From the NCBI GenBank assembly GCA_002245135.1, contig NGBS01000004.1:124001-188000 (forward strand): a stretch of 64,000 bases of DNA, read 5' to 3'. Position numbers and translations under genes: made by a program. This DNA is from Proteromonas lacertae. Taxonomy: Eukaryota; Sar; Bigyra; Opalinata; Proteromonadidae. The notes beneath the pieces were generated by a model, which was not told the DNA's origin, made no database searches, and saw only the letters and a program-made list of their open reading frames with translations. Below, piece after piece: positions 12,401 through 24,362 of the stretch (positions within the stretch are counted from its first letter, which is position 1; each line of letters opens with the position of its first letter).

Positions 12401-15400
12401 ATATCGAATGTTAGAAATAGCAAATGATGCAAATAAATTGAAAATGCGAATAATTATTAGTCCAGCTCCATTAATCTCCACAATTTCCAGTGATAATGGT
12501 TTAGTGATATACAAAGTTCCTCATGATTATAAGTTCGAATTGAATAATGTGATAGGTGGAACGATAGAATTTTCAAGTAAAGGTAATGATGATACTAAAG
12601 ATAACATAGTGAATGAGAAAAGTAGTAATTTCTGGGGATATGATAGTGGTAAGAGAATTAGTTATATGAGTTATGATGATAAAAGTGTGAGTGATATATG
12701 TGTTGATGCATATGAAAATGTTGATGGTTTAATAAAAGTTAAAGAAGCATGTGATGGTTTATATCCATTAGATTTTGATTATAAAATGAATGAAAATGAT
12801 AAACCTGATATATCAGAAATAAAGAAAGATTTTACAAATTATAAAGATTTAATAGTAAATGATTTATCAAGTAAGAAGATTATTTTAAAAGGATTTGGTG
12901 AAATATTTGAATCAATAACAAGTAAATCAAGTAAAGATAATATAAAGATAGAATGTCATCATCCTACAAAGAATGTAGAGAATTTGTTATATGAATATCC
13001 AGGAAAGATCGAATCTGTTGCAGATAGTGTAAGTAATCAAAAAGATTTAGTAATCACATTTACAAGTGATATTACAAGTCATTTATCAGTGGATGATTTA
13101 TGTTATTTGATGTTAGATAAATCTGGTGAAGTAATCAATTTAGGTGTTCCTGTTGTATCTGATAGTTGTGGTAGTTCTGAATTATGTGTAACAACAAGTA
13201 TTTGTGATAAATGTGAAAATTTCAAATATATAATAGATCGAAAACAATGGTTTTATGAAACAGCGACAATGTTATGTGAAGTTGATGATAGTGAAGCTGA
13301 TGCAAGTGATACTACAAAGAAGATTTATAAGATCTCACTTGAAGCCTCATTAAGTCGATTAATAATAAATCATTATATCTCCACAAGTAAAAGTGGAGTA
13401 TCAAAAGGTGAATTAGAAATACCAAAAGGATGTAGTGATGGTAATAAAGATACAGGATTATTTGGAATATTGCGAAAGAGTGGTTCAATAAAAATCGAAA
13501 TATTTGGTTATGGTAGTGATGATTTTAATGATAAAGATGAACATATGATATGGTCTGTAATAGAAAAAGATGGAAGAAAATATGTGACATTACGAGAAGA
13601 GTACAATTTCAATCCAATAAAATATCGAATGTTAGAAATAGCAAATGATGCAAATAAATTGAAAATGCGAATAATCATTAGTCCAGCTCCATTAATCTCC
13701 ACAATTTCCAGTGATAATGGTTTAGTGATATACAAAGTTCCTCATGATTATAAGTTCGAATTGAATAATGTGATAGGTGGAACGATAGAATTTTCAGTAG
13801 TAAAGGTAATGATGATACTAAAGATAACATAGTGAATGAGAAAAGTAGTAATTTCTGGGGATATGATAGTGGTAAGAGAATTAGTTATATGAGTTATGAT
13901 GATAAAAGTGTGAGTGATATATGTGTTGATGCATATGAAAATGTTGATGGTTTAATAAAAGTTAAAGAAGCATGTGATGGTTTATATCCATTAGATTTTG
14001 ATTATAAAATGAATGAAAATGATAAACCTGATATATCAGAAATAAAGAAAGATTTTACAAATTATAAAGATTTAATAGTAAATGATTTATCAAGTAAGAA
14101 GATTATTTTAAAAGGATTTGGTGAAATATTTGAATCAATAACAAGTAAATCAAGTAAAGATAATATAAAGATAGAATGTCATCATCCTACAAAGAATGTA
14201 GAGAATTTGTTATATGAATATCCAGGAAAGATCGAATCTGTTGCAGATAGTGTAAGTAATCAAAAAGATTTAGTAATCACATTTACAAGTGATATTACAA
14301 GTCATTTATCAGTGGATGATTTATGTTATTTGATGTTAGATAAATCTGGTGAAGTAATCAATTTAGGTGTTCCTGTTGTATCTGATAGTTGTGGTAGTTC
14401 TGAATTATGTGTAACAACAAGTATTTGTGATAAATGTGAAAATTTCAAATATATAATAGATCGAAAACAATGGTTTTATGAAACAGCGACAATGTTATGT
14501 GAAGTTGATGATAGTGAAGCTGATGCAAGTGATACTACAAAGAAGATTTATAAGATCTCACTTGAAGCCTCATTAAGTCGATTAATAATAAATCATTATA
14601 TCTCCACAAGTAAAAGTGGAGTATCAAAAGGTGAATTAGAAATACCAAAAGGATGTAGTGATGGTAATAAAGATACAGGATTATTTGGAATATTGCGAAA
14701 GAGTGGTTCAATAAAAATCGAAATATTTGGTTATGGTAGTGATGATTTTAATGATAAAGATGAACATATGATATGGTCTGTAATAGAAAAAGATGGAAGA
14801 AAATATGTGACATTACGAGAAGAGTACAATTTCAATCCAATAAAATATCGAATGTTAGAAATAGCAAATGATGCAAATAAATTGAAAATGCGAATAATCA
14901 TTAGTCCAGCTCCATTAATCTCCACAATTTCCAGTGATAATGGTTTAGTGATATACAAAGTTCCTCATGATTATAAGTTCGAATTGAATAATGTGATAGG
15001 TGGAACGTATAATATTTCAGTAGTAAAGGTAATGATGATACTAAAGATAACATAGTGAATGAGAAAAGTAGTAATTTCTGGGGATATGATAGTGGTAAGA
15101 GAATTAGTTATATGAGTTATGATGATAAAAGTGTGAGTGATATATGTGTTGATGCATATGAAAATGTTGATGGTTTAATAAAAGTTAAAGAAGCATGTGA
15201 TGGTTTATATCCATTAGATTTTGATTATAAAATGAATGAAAATGATAAACCTGATATATCAGAAATAAAGAAAGATTTTACAAATTATAAAGATTTAATA
15301 GTAAATGATTTATCAAGTAAGAAGATTATTTTAAAAGGATTTGGTGAAATATTTGAATCAATAACAAGTAAATCAAGTAAAGATAATATAAAGATAGAAT

Positions 15401-18400
15401 GTCATCATCCTACAAAGAATGTAGAGAATTTGTTATATGAATATCCAGGAAAGATCGAATCTGTTGCAGATAGTGTAAGTAATCAAAAAGATTTAGTAAT
15501 CACATTTACAAGTGATATTACAAGTCATTTATCAGTGGATGATTTATGTTATTTGATGTTAGATAAATCTGGTGAAGTAATCAATTTAGGTGTTCCTGTT
15601 GTATCTGATAGTTGTGGTAGTTCTGAATTATGTGTAACAACAAGTATTTGTGATAAATGTGAAAATTTCAAATATATAATAGATCGAAAACAATGGTTTT
15701 ATGAAACAGCGACAATGTTATGTGAAGTTGATGATAGTGAAGCTGATGCAAGTGATACTACAAAGAAGATTTATAAGATCTCACTTGAAGCCTCATTAAG
15801 TCGATTAATAATAAATCATTATATCTCCACAAGTAAAAGTGGAGTATCAAAAGGTGAATTAGAAATACCAAAAGGATGTAGTGATGGTAATAAAGATACA
15901 GGATTATTTGGAATATTGCGAAAGAGTGGTTCAATAAAAATCGAAATATTTGGTTATGGTAGTGATGATTTTAATGATAAAGATGAACATATGATATGGT
16001 CTGTAATAGAAAAAGATGGAAGAAAATATGTGACATTACGAGAAGAGTACAATTTCAATCCAATAAAATATCGAATGTTAGAAATAGCAAATGATGCAAA
16101 TAAATTGAAAATGCGAATAATCATTAGTCCAGCTCCATTAATCTCCACAATTTCCAGTGATAATGGTTTAGTGATATACAAAGTTCCTCATGATTATAAG
16201 TTCGAATTGAATAATGTGATAGGTGGCAGTATAATATTCAGTAGTAAAGGTAATGATGATACTAAAGATAACATAGTGAATGAGAAAAGTAGTAATTTCT
16301 GGGGATATGATAGTGGTAAGAGAATTAGTTATATGAGTTATGATGATAAAAGTGTGAGTGATATATGTGTTGATGCATATGAAAATGTTGATGGTTTAAT
16401 AAAAGTTAAAGAAGCATGTGATGGTTTATATCCATTAGATTTTGATTATAAAATGAATGAAAATGATAAACCTGATATATCAGAAATAAAGAAAGATTTT
16501 ACAAATTATAAAGATTTAATAGTAAATGATTTATCAAGTAAGAAGATTATTTTAAAAGGATTTGGTGAAATATTTGAATCAATAACAAGTAAATCAAGTA
16601 AAGATAATATAAAGATAGAATGTCATCATCCTACAAAGAATGTAGAGAATTTGTTATATGAATATCCAGGAAAGATCGAATCTGTTGCAGATAGTGTAAG
16701 TAATCAAAAAGATTTAGTAATCACATTTACAAGTGATATTACAAGTCATTTATCAGTGGATGATTTATGTTATTTGATGTTAGATAAATCTGGTGAAGTA
16801 ATCAATTTAGGTGTTCCTGTTGTATCTGATAGTTGTGGTAGTTCTGAATTATGTGTAACAACAAGTATTTGTGATAAATGTGAAAATTTCAAATATATAA
16901 TAGATCGAAAACAATGGTTTTATGAAACAGCGACAATGTTATGTGAAGTTGATGATAGTGAAGCTGATGCAAGTGATACTACAAAGAAGATTTATAAGAT
17001 CTCACTTGAAGCCTCATTAAGTCGATTAATAATAAATCATTATATCTCCACAAGTAAAAGTGGAGTATCAAAAGGTGAATTAGAAATACCAAAAGGATGT
17101 AGTGATGGTAATAAAGATACAGGATTATTTGGAATATTGCGAAAGAGTGGTTCAATAAAAATCGAAATATTTGGTTATGGTAGTGATGATTTTAATGATA
17201 AAGATGAACATATGATATGGTCTGTAATAGAAAAAGATGGAAGAAAATATGTGACATTACGAGAAGAGTACAATTTCAATCCAATAAAATATCGAATGTT
17301 AGAAATAGCAAATGATGCAAATAAATTGAAAATGCGAATAATCATTAGTCCAGCTCCATTAATCTCCACAATTTCCAGTGATAATGGTTTAGTGATATAC
17401 AAAGTTCCTCATGATTATAAGTTCGAATTGAATAATGTGATAGGTGGCAGTATAATATTCAGTAGTAAAGGTAATGATGATACTAAAGATAACATAGTGA
17501 ATGAGAAAAGTAGTAATTTCTGGGGATATGATAGTGGTAAGAGAATTAGTTATATGAGTTATGATGATAAAAGTGTGAGTGATATATGTGTTGATGCATA
17601 TGAAAATGTTGATGGTTTAATAAAAGTTAAAGAAGCATGTGATGGTTTATATCCATTAGATTTTGATTATAAAATGAATGAAAATGATAAACCTGATATA
17701 TCAGAAATAAAGAAAGATTTTACAAATTATAAAGATTTAATAGTAAATGATTTATCAAGTAAGAAGATTATTTTAAAAGGATTTGGTGAAATTGTTAGAG
17801 CAAATGGATGGAAATATGATTCAACTGTTACTTTAAGTATTGAATGTTACCATAATGATACAGACAATTATTTTAGTAACATTACTGAATATGATGCTGA
17901 AGTTACTGCATCTAAAGAAGGTTTTGTAATTACTATTACAGATACAGTTCCAGTATCATTAAAGAAAAATGATATTTGTCATTTAATGGCTGATAGAGAA
18001 GGTAATTCATATTCATTACAAAAAGTCAATCCTGTTGTTGTAGTCGATAAAGATAAAGAAAAATATGAATGTGATATATGTAAAGAATTATTTTATGATT
18101 CTATAAGAGTTAAGTTCTATGTTAAAGAGATATACTTTAACAGAGTAGAAGGAATAACAGTGGATGATAAAAATAGATATGAAAATTATACATCTGTTTT
18201 AGGAATAAGTATTATAGAGAATGTGATTGATGATTATGTTGAAAATGCTCAATATCCATTACTAAAACCAACAAATGGTGGATTTCAGACTTATAATGGT
18301 TATGTATTAAAGAATAATATATTAGTTGTCAATTTAAGTATACCCTTAGAAGCAGATAATACAATTGATATTCCAGTTTATTATGAAGTGGCAAAGATTA

Positions 18401-20953
18401 ATGATGTTATAACACCTACTAATTATGAAAACTTTACATTAGATATTTATCCTCCTTTAGTTCAATTAAAATCAAAATATGAAGAGAATAAAGGGAATGA
18501 TTATTTAAAATTAACTCATACTGTGCTTGAAAATTCAGTATGTGATAAAAACACATTAATATGCAGACATATATTATTGGATTTGAATTTACCAAAAGAA
18601 GGTGGATATGTAAGAGTATTAAATGATAAAAATGATGTTGTTGTTGTAGGTAATGTTCTTTCGTACAGATCTAATTATCCTCAAGTTGCTATTATAAAAT
18701 ATGACAAAGATATTTGGTTTGATGAGAGATTTGATTGTTTTAGTTATACATATCAAGTAATTTCACAAAGAAATGATCTATCAATGTATGAATCATCAAT
18801 AGTTGAGAATAATAAAATAGTGTGGAAGGATACTGGTTCTGCAATAGATTTGATGGGATTAAATGGAAAAGAAGTGAAAATAATTTGCGTTTCAACATCT
18901 TCTAATAAAACTACTACACATAAAGTAACAATCTCAACTATTGGGAATGACACAGAATTTAGTTTTAATGGAGATAATAATAAGCCTGAAAATAAGGCAA
19001 CTTGCAATGTATTAGCAAATAGTGAAAAAGATATAGAAGTAGAAAGAACAATCAGAATCTGCTCCATTATTCACTGTAGACGAAAATGGAGAGAATGTAT
19101 TTAAAGAAGTAAAAAAGGATGATTTAGAATATGATGTATTAATCAAACAATTGAATAACATTGACACTAATAGTGATAATGAAAAAGAAAGTGTTGCAGT
19201 TCCAGTTATAACAGGTGGTGAAACATATTACAACAAAATAGTTCAATATTATAATGAAATTGATAATGAAGAATCAGAAGGAAAAGAAGATGAAGTTATT
19301 ACAAAGAATTTTGCTATTCCAATTGTAACTGAAAGGAAAGATGTTATAATGAATGATGCTGTAGAAGATAGTGTATTAACAGTTGAAATTATAGAAGGTA
19401 GAAAAAGCTTGTTTAAGAGTGTTGTGGTGATAACTGAAGTTGTTGGAAATGAAGGTGGATTTATACTTGTCAAAACTAACCCAGAAATTGATTATCTAGA
19501 AATAACAAGAAATAGAAATTTAAAAGGTGGTGAAGAAAGTAAAAGAATAATTATCACTATTACTCCATCAGTTCCAAAACCAGAGGGAAAAGATAAAAAT
19601 ACAGATATTGAGTCTGGTGAAGGATTGTTTAATGTAATTGGAGGTAAAATGTATTGTACTAGTTTAAATTCAAGTAATAAAGGAATTGTTAATGTTATAT
19701 ATTATAAGGGAGAAGAAGTTATTTCTCTATATGATTTTGATACAAATGAAAAAGACAAACAAGAGAAGTTGGAATGTAGTGTGATTAGTAAGAGAAATGA
19801 TTTATCACTTTATAGTGAATCAGTTGTTGAAAAAGATAATAAAATTACTTGGAAGTATTATGCTGAAGCTGTGAAATTGTTAATTGAGACTAAAAATATA
19901 TTGAATAATGAAAGATTTCCTTTTATTTGTTATAATCCTAAAGGTAATTACAAATTAAACCAATATTATAGTGTAGTAGAGGATATAAAATCAGCAAATG
20001 ATATAACATTTAAGATTCGAGATGTAAGTGATGATATGACTGGATTTGTGTGTTATTGTAATGCAAAGATAGATGGTGACAATATTAAAGAAATAACTGA
20101 TTGGGGTATAATGGATGCTTCCAAATACTTTGAAGAGAAAGATGATGAATGGTATTTTAAAATAGTAACTGAAGCAGGATCAGAAGGATTTGTAACAGAA
20201 AATGGACCAGAAATATTATTAGGAAGTGAATCAACAGATAACTTTATTAGCAGATATGAAACTAGTAAAGAATTATTAATACAACTATCTAATGATCAAG
20301 CAGGTGCATTATTTAAGTTATATGCTGTTCCAGGATCTTATATACAAATTGAAATATCTGGTGAAGAGTTGAAATTAAGTCAAATTGCAAGTAGTATCTA
20401 TGATAAAGAAAGCAACACTATAACAATTAGAACAATGCTTGATTTAAAATTAAATTTCCCAAAAGGAAGAATGAGAAGAAATCTTGACAATAGTAATTCA
20501 ATAATAAGAATCACAATAAGAAATGATATGGAAAATACTCATTCACCTGTTGAATGTAGTGGACAAGGTATATGTGACAGAGAGACAGGAAAATGTAATT
20601 GTTTTGATGGATTTAGTGGATATACATGTCAAAGAGCTTTTTGTATGAATAATTGTAATGGTAATGGAAGATGTGTTCCATTGAAGGAGTTATTATCAAA
20701 TGATGATTTAATAAAATATGAAGGATTTGGTAATGATGAGAATGTGTATGGTTGTAAGTGTGATAAAGGAAGAAGAGGACCAGATTGTAGTTTGATTGAA
20801 TGTCCATCAGGTATTGATCCATTGAAAGCAGAAGGAGATGAAGAAAAGAGAGATTGTAGTGGAAGAGGTGTATGTGATTATACCACAGGAATTTGTGATT
20901 GTTTTGATGGATTTACTGGTGAAGGATGTCAAATTAGAAGAGAGTTTAGTTAA
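9500..20953 (+). CDS. Giant secreted EGF-domain protein with tandem 407-aa modules (three frameshifts)
   Basis: A signal peptide (MYRASILLLFCSMLMYAMS) is followed directly by an EGF-like domain (CPNNCSGHGRCGSNGKCICY), then a 28-nt intron (9693-9720). Next come a unique region, six nearly identical 407-residue modules plus the start of a diverged seventh, about 1,000 unique residues, and three C-terminal EGF-like domains (CSGQGICDRETGKCNCFDGF and similar). No membrane helix or anchor is visible at the C-terminus, so it looks secreted or cell-wall/coat associated, perhaps an adhesin. The modules carry conserved cysteines (DICVDAY, DLCYLML, SICDKCENF) but match no family I know. The frame breaks near 13797, near 15019 and between about 19040 and 19070. 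Removing five surplus bases gives 3,806 residues in one frame. Whether the breaks are real or assembly errors is open. Confidence 0.75.
10380..17792 (+). repeat. Tandem array of six ~1.22-kb coding repeats plus an 81-nt partial copy
   Basis: Copies begin at about 10382, 11603, 12824, 14047, 15270 and 16491, and a seventh matches for 81 nt (17712-17792) before diverging. Spacing is 1221, 1221, 1223, 1223, 1221 and 1221 nt; 1221 equals 407 codons. By eye the copies differ at only a few bases: a short cluster near 10493 in copy 1, one base near 12452, and the variable junction that precedes SSKG. The edges of the array are abrupt. This looks like recent unequal crossing-over or gene conversion inside one exon. 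Confidence 0.95.
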
Positions 20954-21062
20954 ATATATATTATTTATATATTATTTTTATTTTGTTTTTGTTGATGTAA
21001 AATGAATGTAAATTACATGTAATAAGTAAATTTGACACTTTTTTTTGTTTTGATTTTTTCTC

Positions 21063-22339
21063 ATGTCATCGTCGTCTTTCGCAGAATTAAACTCTTCAGA
21101 GAAAATAAGAGAAAAATTTGAAAATTATTTAAAAGACCCATGTATGTGTATCTTTCTATTTTCTAGATAACAATATAAACTATATTCGTCAACTTGTTCT
21201 ACTGAAAGGTATACCACCTGAAACACCAGAAGAAATAGAACATTTAATAAACGATGCTCAGTGTACTTTAAGAGGCAAAATCTGGAAGTTGTTTCTAGGA
21301 GTGCAGCTATTAGATGCCAATGAATATATTGAGTTAGTATCGCGAGGACCATCATGGGCAGATTATAAATTAAGACAAGTATTTTTTTATAGAGGTGATT
21401 TTTTAATTTATAGGATACATTTCGTACTTTTCCAACAAATGCTGAATATATTCGTAGAGCACCTGAAAACACATTGATTCGTCTATTGAATGCATTTATT
21501 CACAAATACGGAACACCTGAAAAAGAGAGAAACAAATCAAACAAAAAATATGATTTTACTTATGTTCAAGGAATGAATGTCATAGCTGGTCCATTTCTAT
21601 ATGTTATGCCTGAATTAGATAGTTTTGCCTGTTTCTGTAAGCTGATAACCTATCATTGTCCAAGATATGTGTCACCTAACTTAATTGGGGTGCATGACGC
21701 ATGTAATCTATTAGATGAATGTCTAAAAGTTGTATATCATACATATATATCATTATTATTCTAATTGGAAATAGATTGATGTTGATTTATATAATTTCCT
21801 ATCTTCCAAAGGGATGTTTTCAAAAATATATGCGTTTTCTATGTTGTGTAGTTTATCTGCATCTGTTCCACCATTAGAAGAGTTAGTTCAACTATGGGAT
21901 ATCATATTTGCCTTTGGAATTCATATGAATATATTATTTTGTTTAAGTAATGTTTTGGCCAACAAAGAGGAGATAATGAATGCATCTAATAAAGGTAATA
22001 CTAATCTGTTATTAAGACAAGAGACACTAGATTCTGAATTTTTGATATCATCTGCAATGCAGTTGATTAAATCAATTCCAAATGATTTGTATGATAAATT
22101 GACAAGACATCCCTATTGTTCAACTAAAAGTGTTTTAGTATATTTATTTAAATTTGTATTAATGTATATTATTTTCATAGTATCGTCGTTCTATTAATAA
22201 TAATAATAAGATTATGTCAAAGAAGAGAACAATGAGTAATACAAAGAGACAATCTACAAGGGAATTTAATTCAAAATCATCAACACTTAGGCCAGCTTCA
22301 TTACCTAAGAGGCATTACTCATATGATCCTTCTACGTAA
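21063..22339 (+). CDS. BUB2: Bub2/Cdc16-like TBC-domain Rab/Ras-family GTPase-activating protein
   Basis: Five exons give 376 residues (introns 21142-21166, 21379-21413, 21732-21774, 22138-22180). The TBC domain covers most of the protein: LRGKIWKLFLG, then QDTFRTFP supplying the catalytic arginine finger (IxxDxxR) and YVQGMNVIAGPFLYVM supplying the glutamine finger (YxQ). The blocks CPRYVSPNLIGVHDACNLLDECL and LVQLWDIIFAFGIHMNILFCLSN match the Bub2/Cdc16 subfamily, whose members act with Bfa1/Byr4 on a Tem1/Spg1-type GTPase in mitotic-exit or septation control. The C-terminal 60 residues are basic and Ser/Asn-rich. The subfamily call is from pattern memory, while the TBC fold and both catalytic residues are plain in the sequence. 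Confidence 0.83.
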
Positions 22340-22454
22340 TAGAATTATTTAATAATTACATGTGTAAAACAATATTATTATATATAACATAGAATAAAAT
22401 ATATATAAACTATAAATTATGCCTTTTTTTTTCTCTATTTAACTATTTGTGATT

Positions 22455-23347
22455 TTAAGATGTTATTTCTATAGGAATCCCCATTGGACTACCTTTTTCT
22501 TTCAATATTGGTTGATTATCAATATCTTCTTCTCCTTCATTATTATTACTACTATCTTCAATTTGCGCTTCATTTGATGGTGGTTGGGGTGTTGGATTAG
22601 TTGGTTCTAATGCTTTTGGTAATTCTGTAACAATTGGTTTTGGCATTTCAACATAATCAAAATCATCAGTAATTCCAAGTAATTTATCAGTGTCTTTTGG
22701 TATTGTATATAGTTTTTTCACCATATATGATTTACAATTATAAGCATTATCTGTCCATCTGTTAATTGCTTCTACACAAGTAACTATTGCAGTTTCCATC
22801 TCTTTTATTACTACTGGATCATTCTTTCTGTATGTTTTAAGTCTTTCATCTATCTCTTTTTCCTGTTTAGTCATACTATCAAAATCATTTAATAATTTTT
22901 GTCTCTTTTCTGTTGGTTCTCTGTCTGTCAATAAATCCGCTTTTCTTTTCAATAATCCGGCTTGTGTATCTTCATCAGCTTTGATTTTAGTCTTTAATTG
23001 ATCTATTTTTGTATTTCTCTATGTAATTAGACTGATAAATAGTATACAACAACTAAAGCTTTACTTGGAAAGGCCCAATATATATTAGAAGCTCCTATTT
23101 TATCTTGATCAACCAGATTATCATCGATTAACCCTTGTAATACATCTTTCACTGTTTGAGATACTATAATAAATATATTATAATATATAAATACTGACTC
23201 CAACTTTCGCTCCTAATTTTTCAAGTTCTTTCAGAGTATAAATTGATTTCTATTATAAAAGATAGAGTAGAGTAGTACATCATCATAAAATATCTTCATC
23301 AGCCTCTGACGTTTTTCAACAAGCGATACTCCCTTTCTTTTAGACAT
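22455..23347 (-). CDS. MND1: Meiotic nuclear division protein 1 homologue (MND1)
   Basis: Four exons give 267 residues (introns 23250-23278, 23164-23194, 23019-23047). The N-terminus is the MND1 winged-helix region (MSKRKGVSLVEKRQRLMKIF, then YTLKELEKLGAKVGVISQTV and SNIYWAFPSKAL). A coiled coil follows, then the diagnostic NRWTDNAYNCKSYMVKK block and GITDDFDYVE. MND1 pairs with HOP2 and stimulates DMC1/RAD51 strand exchange in meiosis, so the organism probably has a sexual cycle. The protein is longer than the usual 205-215 residues because of a Pro/Asn/Glu-rich C-terminal tail of about 55 residues. The gene diverges from the UMP-CMP kinase gene. Confidence 0.93.
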
Positions 23348-23488
23348 TGCTTATGATAAAATCGAAAGAATTAAGTTGCGCGGTAAATTACCTCAATTCA
23401 AATTGTTGGCTTGAGTTTGGCTCTTTTTTAAAAAGAAATTTTCTTTTTTGAAATGGATAAATCGTATAATGCAATGTTTAAATAATTT
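23348..23488. promoter_or_regulatory. Divergent intergenic spacer between MND1 and UMP-CMP kinase
   Basis: These 141 bp separate the start codons of two divergent genes, one meiotic and one housekeeping. The spacer is the only obvious place for both promoters. It contains the GC-richer stretch TTGCGCGG amid AT-rich DNA, which could be a factor site, but this is a guess. Confidence 0.35.
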
Positions 23489-24221
23489 ATGGATAGAACA
23501 GTAACAGTTGTAGCAGCTACAGCATTATTTGCTGGATTACTTTATGCTAGTATTTATTTCATTTTTTTATTGCATTACAGGAGATAGAAAAATCAAAAAC
23601 AGACCAAATGTTATATTCGTGTTAGGTGGACCAGGCTCTGGTAAAGGAACTCAATGTGATATAATGGCAAGACGTTATGGATTTGTCCATTTATCAGCAG
23701 GAGATTGTCTTAGAGAAGAGCAGAAGACTGGTTCAAAAGATGCAAAATTAATTCTCGATCATATTAATGCTGGAACTATTGTACCTGTTGAGATTACAAT
23801 TCGTTTATTGATGAAAAAGATCCACGTATATACTGTTCTGATTATATTTATTGAATAGAGTTATGTAGCAAAAGGATGTAAAGACTTTTTAGTTGATGGC
23901 TTTCCAAGAAACGAGAATAATTTAGAAGGATGGAATCGTATTGTAGGTAGTAAGGTGAATATCCCATTCATGTTATATTTAGAGTGTGATGAAGACATTA
24001 TGACACAGAGAATCTTAGAAAGAAGTAAAACAAGTGGTAGAACTGATGATAATGAAGAAACTATTAGAAAGAGATTTAAGACTTATGTTAATGAAACAAA
24101 ACCAATCATTGACAAGTTTGCTGAAATGAACAAATTAAGAACCGTTAATGCAGTTCGTGATATATATGAAGTAGCAAGTGAAATAGATTCAATTGTTTTG
24201 GGATGGTTAGCTTCTCGATAA
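23489..24221 (+). CDS. UMP-CMP kinase with N-terminal membrane anchor
   Basis: Three exons give 222 residues (introns 23550-23580, 23826-23858). The enzyme phosphorylates UMP/CMP with ATP. Visible motifs are the P-loop [10 protein letters not shown], the NMP-binding [11 protein letters not shown], the [10 protein letters not shown] block and the lid-side [16 protein letters not shown]. The short lid and DGFPRN-x-x-N fit UMP-CMP kinases rather than long-lid adenylate kinases. The first exon, ending at residue 20-21, encodes only a hydrophobic stretch ([17 protein letters not shown]) followed by basic residues, which is a likely signal anchor, so the kinase is probably bound to a membrane. Most UMP-CMP kinases are soluble and start near the P-loop. 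Confidence 0.88.
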
Positions 24222-24362
24222 ACAAAACAATTTGTAAATCAACATTTATTTTTTAAATCTCTTTGTTTGTTTTGTTTTATATATCAAAAAACAAAAACAA
24301 TATTATTAATCATAAATAAAAGAAGAAAAGTATTTTACATTTCTAAATATATAACACAAAAT

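Noticed and set aside
11066-17402. Five identical and one near-identical 75-codon open frames on the minus strand, one per module of the EGF gene
   Set aside because: They are antisense shadows of the repeated coding unit, copied along with it; they show no domain, splice or start context of their own.
10380-17792. CRISPR array or transposon array
   Set aside because: The repeat is 1.2 kb of continuous coding sequence without spacers, terminal inverted repeats or any mobile-element enzyme.
19030-19080. A 17-nt GT-AG intron explaining the third frame break
   Set aside because: It is shorter than any supported intron here and joins phase 0 to an exon needing phase 1.
9500-20953. Separate genes starting at 13832, 15055 and 19151
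   Set aside because: The apparent starts are GTG or internal codons lying within the module or its continuation, directly at frame breaks; there is no promoter or signal peptide, and the protein reads through once five surplus bases are removed.
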